A stretch of DNA of 64,000 bases, from assembly GCF_910596095.1 (NCBI RefSeq), contig NC_056552.1, forward strand, positions 17,619,111 through 17,683,110, given 5' to 3'. Positions 58,129-64,000 of this stretch are shown one piece after another (positions within the stretch are counted from its first letter, which is position 1; each line of letters opens with the position of its first letter). The position numbers and the translations under genes are program-made. This DNA is from Thunnus maccoyii. Lineage: Eukaryota; Chordata; Actinopteri; Scombriformes; Scombridae. The notes below the pieces were generated by a model. That model made no database searches and was not told the origin of the DNA. It was given only the letters and a program-made list of their open reading frames with translations.

Positions 58129-61100
58129 TCAGTGGCCCCCCCACGTCTGTGAACCGCGGCTTCCCTCTGTTTCAAGTCTGTCTGTGGTGGGAGAACATTC
58201 TGTCTCAGTACACCTCCCCTCTTCCTCCTTTGCTGTCAGTGCCTGTTCCTCCTCTCTTTTCCTGCGCTCCAACTCCCACTCCACGAAGGTGTCGAATAGG
58301 CTGGGCCAGGCCTCGTCCTCGCTGTAGTTGCTCAGGTCAGGCCCAATAGCCTGGGTGAAGTTGAGGAACATGTTCCACGTGTCCCTTGAGATGCCCCGAA
58401 TACCTGAGGGGTTCTCCGCCAGGAAGTCCAGCCAGTGCTCCAGGATCCCAGGTGTGTCCTGGGTGAAAACCAGGCGCCACAGGGCGATGGCGATTTCTCG
58501 CTGCAGCGAGCGCTGGCCCTCCTCAGCGTCCAGACCAAACTGGAAGGTAAAGCGGTAGAGGTCCTTGAAGTTCTCCTCACCCTGGGCTTCCAGCAGCATG
58601 AAGGAGAAACGTGAGCAGATGCCTTCGAGGCTGTCTGCTTGGATGGCCTTGCAGCCCTCGACAAACTCCTTCCTGATGACACAAAGGAAACAGCACCAGA
58701 CATCAGAATGATATTGACCATTTCACTCAAGACAACCAGGGCCAGAAACAAAGAAGAAGCTTCTCAACAAAGCTACGTGAGCAGCAACAGACCTAACTAT
58801 TGGATAAATTTGCTACAAACGACAATACAAGCTGTTTAAGTCATTTTATGCAAACAGGCTATGTGTCTACAAGAGCACATACAGTAACAAACATCAGTGA
58901 CAAATGTAAAGGCCACTCCCCTTGCAGTTTAAGAGTACAATTTTAAAAATCGTAATGAAATCTGTTCATCCTTTCAATACAAAATATTACTTTCATTTCA
59001 GCGTTATGGGCCCCAACCGACATACTTTTTTTTTTTTAAGACTTTTTTTTTTGTTGTTGGCATTTTTGCCTTTATTGGACAGTAGGCAGTGAAGAAGCAG
59101 ACAGGAAATAAGGGGAAAGAAGAGTTGGGTATGACATGCAACAAAGGTCCACAGCTGGAATCGAACCAGGGACGTTGACGGTTACGTGGCATGCGCAGTA
59201 ACCATTCGGCTACCGGGGCGCTCCAGGCAGACATACTTTTGTTATTTCACCCATCTAACAATATAGGCTTTCAAAGTCAAATGTAATATAAAGAGCTTCC
59301 GTAAGCATCGGTTGACAATGAAACATGTTCGTAACCAGAGTGTGGTATTGTCCAAAGCCTCTGGATAGAAAAGTGCTGAGTTAAAAATCAGTGACGAGTG
59401 ACCCAGCCAGCAGGCAGCCCTATTCATCTCAGGCGCTAACTGCCGAGTGGGAGCGCAGAGCAGGATCCATTTCCTGTGTGCCCCCTACCTGACAGTGGGT
59501 GTTTGAGGTGGGATGGATGGACCACTGCACAGAGAAAGACTGCAGACTAGAATGTCAAACAGTGCAGGGAGGGGAAGATGCTGCTATCTTATAAAGCGAC
59601 TAGAAGTGTAGTATCAGACAACAAGGTAGTTATTAGCAATGCACAATATTTTTGTTAGCAGTATTAGGAAATAGCTTAAAAACATACTATCAGTATCAGG
59701 AACCATAAAACAATCATCCTAGAAAGGTTGAATTCTCAATTTTATAAGTGTGTTAATTTCTTGTGTCATTTATAATCACTAGAATACACTTTCCTCTTAA
59801 ATGTGACAATTAGCAGCCAAATTTTAAGTTGTCTACTTTCTCTTGCACTAACACCAGCAGCCCAGAACAGAGTTCCTGGTAAGGAATAGGGGAGCTATTC
59901 TCACTGACTTGACAGGGGCCATGTTGCATAGTGCTCGTCAGGTGGAGGTGTGCCAGTAGTGTGTCCTTACAACATGTGGGAGGTTGCCTTACATGGCCCA
60001 AAGTGGAGTTTTTAAAGCCAATCAAATTAAGAAGAGATGTGTTTAACAGCTGATACCTTCAGATTTGTGCACAGTGAGCATGGTGTTACATAGTGTCAGT
60101 GTGGAACTTTGTGGCACGTAGATTTGGACGGCCTCCCGTCGTCCCCCAGCAAATACTCGAGTTCAAATGCACTTTTCAGCCAGTAACACTTCAGAGGTGA
60201 GGTGCACCTGCAAAATGTCACTGAAATGTGATGCTTAGAGACTTTTTTTAACTGCTAATGGCTCCACTTGCACCCTCTGCTTGCAAAGCTTTGTATTAGG
60301 AATAGTTTTTTATGTTTCTATGTAGCGCAATGAGGAGTTTTTGTAGCAGGTGTGCAAGCAGTGAATGGGTTACAATAAAAAGAGGATATGACATGGATCA
60401 GGCTGTGTTACACTGATAACCAAAAATGTCTTGATTGGCTTGATTTGCTCGGGGAATTCCTATAAAGCTTTCACTTTAGACGGCAATGTTGACAGAATAT
60501 TACAAGTAAGAGAAGGAGACATTTCATAAAGCAGGTTTACAGGATTTGTTACTTTACATCATCTCTACATGTCAGAGATCTGTGGGAATACCAGTATTTA
60601 CTTGGCAGAGTTATCCAGGTAACTAAGTAAACCTGTTTTGTGAAATGGGTCTGAGCTGTAGCGAAATGACAAAAATAATACAAAAGTTAATGTTTGAAGA
60701 AACTTGGAAAACAGTGTTTGAGAATAGGCACTAATGCACCTGTGTTTCTACATCAGGCCTACTGAGGTGAACTCTTTTTGGAAACTGAAACCATGTTCAT
60801 ATTGTAGTGAGATAAGGAGATATTTGTATCTGTATAAAAACTTTTGGTTCCAGTTTACCAGTGATAACAACACATGCCATTCCCCAAAACTCCATCTTAC
60901 CTTGTAAACTTGCACATGGTGGCTGCTTGAAACTTCCAGGCAAGAACAAGCACACGAAACTCTGCTGGGTCCACGCACAGGTCATTGCAAAACCTCTCCA
61001 TGCCTTCCTCCAAGATGGCATCTTCCTGTTCATCCTTGTAGCAGCAGAACAGCTCCTCGATGTGCAGCATTGACAGCCCGTCTCCATCCAGACTCTCTTC

Positions 61101-61346
61101 CTTGCGCAGTTCCCCCGTCACTGCAGGGATGACGGGTGTCTCCACTGTAACCTCCAAGGCCTTGGTGCCATTTGACAGCTCGCTGGTGGCTTTGGTACAC
61201 GGGGCGCTGGGCTCCTCTTTGTGGCCTCCACCACCGCCTGTGCTGCCACCTTTCTTGTGGTGAGACTTGGAGCCGCTGTCCTTGTCTCCACTCTTACTGC
61301 CGAGTGAGGATGTCGGATTCTTGCACTTGGTGACACACTGGCCCAT
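58129..61346 (-). CDS. dcun1d3: DCN1-like protein 3 (SCCRO3), cullin neddylation co-E3
   Basis: Membrane-associated co-E3 that binds cullins and acetylated UBE2M/UBE2F to promote or restrain cullin neddylation. Two coding exons, 61346-60901 and 58672-58129, join to 329 aa (human 304). The N-terminus MGQCVTKCK has Gly2 and nearby cysteines, the lipidation signal that places DCUN1D3 at the plasma membrane. A low-complexity Ser/Lys/Gly-rich linker with a GGGGG run follows and is longer than in mammals. The PONY domain spans about residues 90-290: EELFCCYKDEQEDAILEEGM, FCNDLCVDPAEFRVLVLAWK, FTFQFGLDAEEGQRSL, and NFTQAIGPDLSNYSEDEAWP with SLFDTFVEWE. It ends QTWGGH. The acceptor at 61458 (CACCTTAG|GCC) shows that leader exon(s) lie further upstream. 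The 2.2-kb coding intron holds a SINE. Confidence 0.95.
59030..59229 (-). mobile_element. Full-length tRNA-derived SINE with 11-bp target duplication
   Basis: On minus it starts with a tRNA-like head holding box A (TAGCCGAATGG) and box B (GGTTCGATTCC), then a body with TTTCCTGTCTGC, ATAAAGGCAAAAATGCC and an A-rich tail. A perfect direct repeat GACATACTTTT flanks it at 59019-59029 and 59230-59240. It sits in the dcun1d3 coding intron. It is not a functional tRNA gene: the acceptor and anticodon stems do not pair. Confidence 0.85.
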
Positions 61347-61387
61347 GTCTTCCTACCTGGTCCCTTGTCTGTCTTTTCTCCTCGCCT

Positions 61388-61447
61388 TCAGTCCCCGTCT
61401 GAACCACCTAGACGCCTCTGCTCTGGCTTGGCGAGACGTCTCAACAT
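61388..61447 (-). other. dcun1d3: Upstream open reading frame in the dcun1d3 leader
   Basis: The leader of the coding exon (from the acceptor at 61458/61457) carries an ATG that opens a 19-codon frame (MLRRLAKPEQRR...) and stops 41 bases before the main ATG. It could dampen translation. This is only a sequence observation. Confidence 0.4.
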
Positions 61448-61457
61448 ACCCTCAGGC

Positions 61458-64000
61458 CTAAGGTGGAGAGCAATTTAAAAAATGTTCAACATCATAGCGT
61501 AGCTCCAAAGTGAGTCAGTCATGCTTCCGATTAGAAGGTCAGGATACACATTTTTGTGGCTATTAGTCAAATGAAATTAAAACAAGGAATGGTTGAACAG
61601 TGAATGTAAAGAAGTTAAGCCACCTGTGCCAAAAATGCCACGATCCAGGTCTTGCGATGCCAGACTTAAAAACCCTAAAATGATTAGAGAAAACAGTCGA
61701 TATACATACATACAGTACAAAAATACATCACTGGTATCCACCAAAATCTATTGATGTAGAATTTGTTTTGTGTTACATAAAGCCACTACACAACTTTAAC
61801 ATGCCCTTTATTAGGTTTTCCTTGGCATCATCAAATGTTCAGCAGCAATTCTAATATGATTAAATTTCTATAACTTTAGCTCTAGTGTGTTTTATTTTAT
61901 TTCACTCTTTACATGGACAAGGGTGATGCTATGTAATAATATATCCACATAAAGGTCTTATGTACAATGGTGTGTGTTTAGCTAGATAGACAAGGCTAGA
62001 AGTATCAGTAGTGAAAACACAGTATCAGACAATCCCTACACAGACAGAGGGAGTTTTACCAGGTTCTACAATAGACAGCACAAACAGTAATGGCAGTTGA
62101 TGAAAAAAAAAAAAAAGGCACCCAACTTGTTCAAATAGCAACCCTGGAGCAACAGGGCTGCTATGGCTGATACTAAGACTACTATTTTTTCTATGGTCTT
62201 CTACAGCAATCATTATGTTTACATGCCCTTTAATGATTATTCCCAACATTTTGCAGCAAAAAACAAGTATACACCTCTTTAAGGTTAAGAAAAATTTCAA
62301 CTTTCTATCAGAGAAACACGATTACCTGGCCATGTGCGTGCCTGTGGTTTTTAAAAGGCATGCATGAAATGGATATGGGGAATAATATCACCCTGAGAAG
62401 TAACATCACTGTAGAAACTCATGTCTTAATCAAATCTGACCAATAATCAACACCAGTGAAGGTTGTGATTGGCAAGTAAAAGTTACTTGAGAGGAAAAAC
62501 TTAACATGCTGAACACACAGCAGGCAGATAAATGCATTCAGATACATTTATGGAAATGAGGATGAAAATCTGATATCTGACCAAATTGCATGTAAAAATG
62601 GATTTAGAGTTATCAAACTAATGCAACATGTGCGAAAGAATAACCTCTATCTTCTACAACGCAATTACTCAAAGTAACCTGATCTCATGTTCATACGTTT
62701 GATTCTGGTGTCACATCTAGACAAACAACTGTATGAGTTAAACAAGCGTTTCATAACTAACAAAGTAGCTGGTTACTTACAGACAGTCCCTCAGACGGCA
62801 TTGGCCACAGATCAGAGTGTCTCTCTATTCTGCTCCATCATTGTGACCTTGACATCCGCAATGCTGAAAAGACACATTATCTTGTCATCATAAGCAGAAA
62901 GTGATAGCTCATCATTACCAAACCTGCAGGACTATTTTTGTCAACATGCTACGAATATGTAATTTGAGCAAAAAAGAAAGGCAGTTTGGCTTATTGTGAC
63001 ATTATTAAAATGATGATTTTATAGCTACAAAGAAGATGGATTATATAGCATTGAAAATATATTGTGTGCATGGCTTTTACTTGTCTTTTAAATCACTAGC
63101 GTCATGAGTCCACACAGTTTGTCCTGAATAACAACTCATGAGCTCTGGTGTCAAATCAACAACTTCTAAAACCGGCTTCTAACTTCATGTTGAGTTCACC
63201 GATCTTGTCGAGCCATGATTAATGGTCTCACATTTTTATTAGTCATCACTTGATCATTGCACTGGGCATGTAGAGGCAAATCTCTCCTGCGTCCATCATG
63301 GACAACCTCACTTAACCCTCATCTGGTTAACATCTGGGAGGCCTGCTTGTTGTTTATTAGGACATTTTAATTATCATCCTCAACAACCACAGAATGATGC
63401 TTTCCATTATCAATCCAACCATCACCTTTAAGATAGATAGATGCTTTATTGTCTTTGCTTGTTAAGCACAATGAAACTTGGTTTGGTAGCAATCCACTCC
63501 ACTTAGCAGCATAAACAAATATATATAAAGTAATAATAGTCATAATCATATATAGGCAATAAAAACACCATGTAAACTGATAGTTATTGTACTTATTTAC
63601 ATCAGCAGCAGTTAGGTATTACACTTGTGGGCTAAATTAAGCCTTTAACTATGAGAGAGAACAGAATTAGGATACATTACAAATGCATGAAACACTGTTG
63701 TTGATGCACAACTTGAGTAAAGTTAAATATCTCAATTGTTACTTGAGTTAATCAGCATTAACGTTATTTTTTCACCAACTTGTGTTCATTGGGAACAGGA
63801 TCAAGTGAGCTTACACACACACACACACACACACACGCACATAAGCACACCACTCCAAAATCTCATGTGAACATTGTTTTTTATAACCATCTACAGCTGG
63901 CAGATTTTAACTGTCCATTAACCTAGATTGTATTAGTTGTGAAGCTGTTATCGATTGACACCGGGCCGTTTAAATTCATCCAACCTGCCTGGCCCTGACG
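61458..64000. other. Upstream region/leader intron of dcun1d3
   Basis: Probably leader intron(s). It contains one candidate leader exon (62781-62863), a possible interspersed-repeat fragment after an AGAT run (about 63432-63500, CTTTATTGTCTTTGC), and an AC microsatellite at about 63813-63836. No coding gene is seen. The promoter is not identified and may lie beyond the window. Confidence 0.4.
62781..62863 (-). other. dcun1d3: Possible 5' UTR exon of dcun1d3
   Basis: On minus, a good acceptor (GTGTCTTTTCAG|CATTGC) and a good donor (GTCT|GTAAGT) enclose 83 bp. It lies upstream of the dcun1d3 coding exon, which needs a leader exon. Other donors nearby (CCAG|GTAATC at about 62327) are possible. 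Confidence 0.3.

Noticed and set aside
59150-59229. A tRNA gene on the minus strand
   Set aside because: Box A and box B are present, but the stems do not pair; an A-rich tail and flanking duplication show it is the head of a SINE.

Overview
This window looks like nuclear DNA from a bony (teleost) fish. Genes are split into many short exons with GT-AG introns. The non-coding DNA is AT-rich and full of fish-type microsatellites, hAT-like and Tc1-like relics, a tRNA-derived SINE and an L1-type LINE remnant. There is no operon, CRISPR or phage signal. All gene models below were spliced by hand from the sequence, with reading phase checked at every junction.

Layout from left to right: (1) 0.09-4.0 kb, minus strand: 5' part of an SLC6 transporter of the NTT4/B0AT2/NTT5 branch (slc6a16-like), cut by the window edge. 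(2) 5.9-16.8 kb, plus: complete eps8l1 (18 coding exons, 667 aa). (3) 16.9-26.0 kb, minus: complete luc7l (10 coding exons, 364 aa), with a 4.6 kb first intron carrying a ~0.8 kb palindrome. (4) 27.8-32 kb, plus: complete fam234a (11 coding exons, 550 aa), head-to-head with luc7l. (5) 35.7-38.2 kb, plus: complete cox6b (3 coding exons, 86 aa) behind a TATA box. (6) 39.8-55.7 kb, minus: complete katnip (27 coding exons, 1622 aa), tail-to-tail with cox6b. (7) 56.6-61.5 kb and beyond, minus: complete dcun1d3 coding region (2 coding exons, 329 aa) with 5' leader exon(s) upstream.

The genes do not form a pathway. They are housekeeping or cell-biology genes: actin/EGFR adaptor, U1 snRNP splicing factor, membrane beta-propeller protein, complex IV subunit, ciliary/microtubule protein and neddylation E3. 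In human their counterparts lie on 16p (LUC7L, FAM234A, KATNIP, DCUN1D3) and 19q (SLC6A16, EPS8L1, COX6B), so the window interleaves two human linkage groups.

No undescribed multi-gene system was found. The most notable points are two consecutive introns in katnip with minor (U12) spliceosome signals, a built-in stop plus intronic poly(A) signal at the last luc7l intron, a candidate RFX X-box at the katnip promoter, a long palindrome in luc7l intron 1, a cluster of AACGTT palindromes next to the luc7l promoter, and several transposons whose target-site duplications can still be read.
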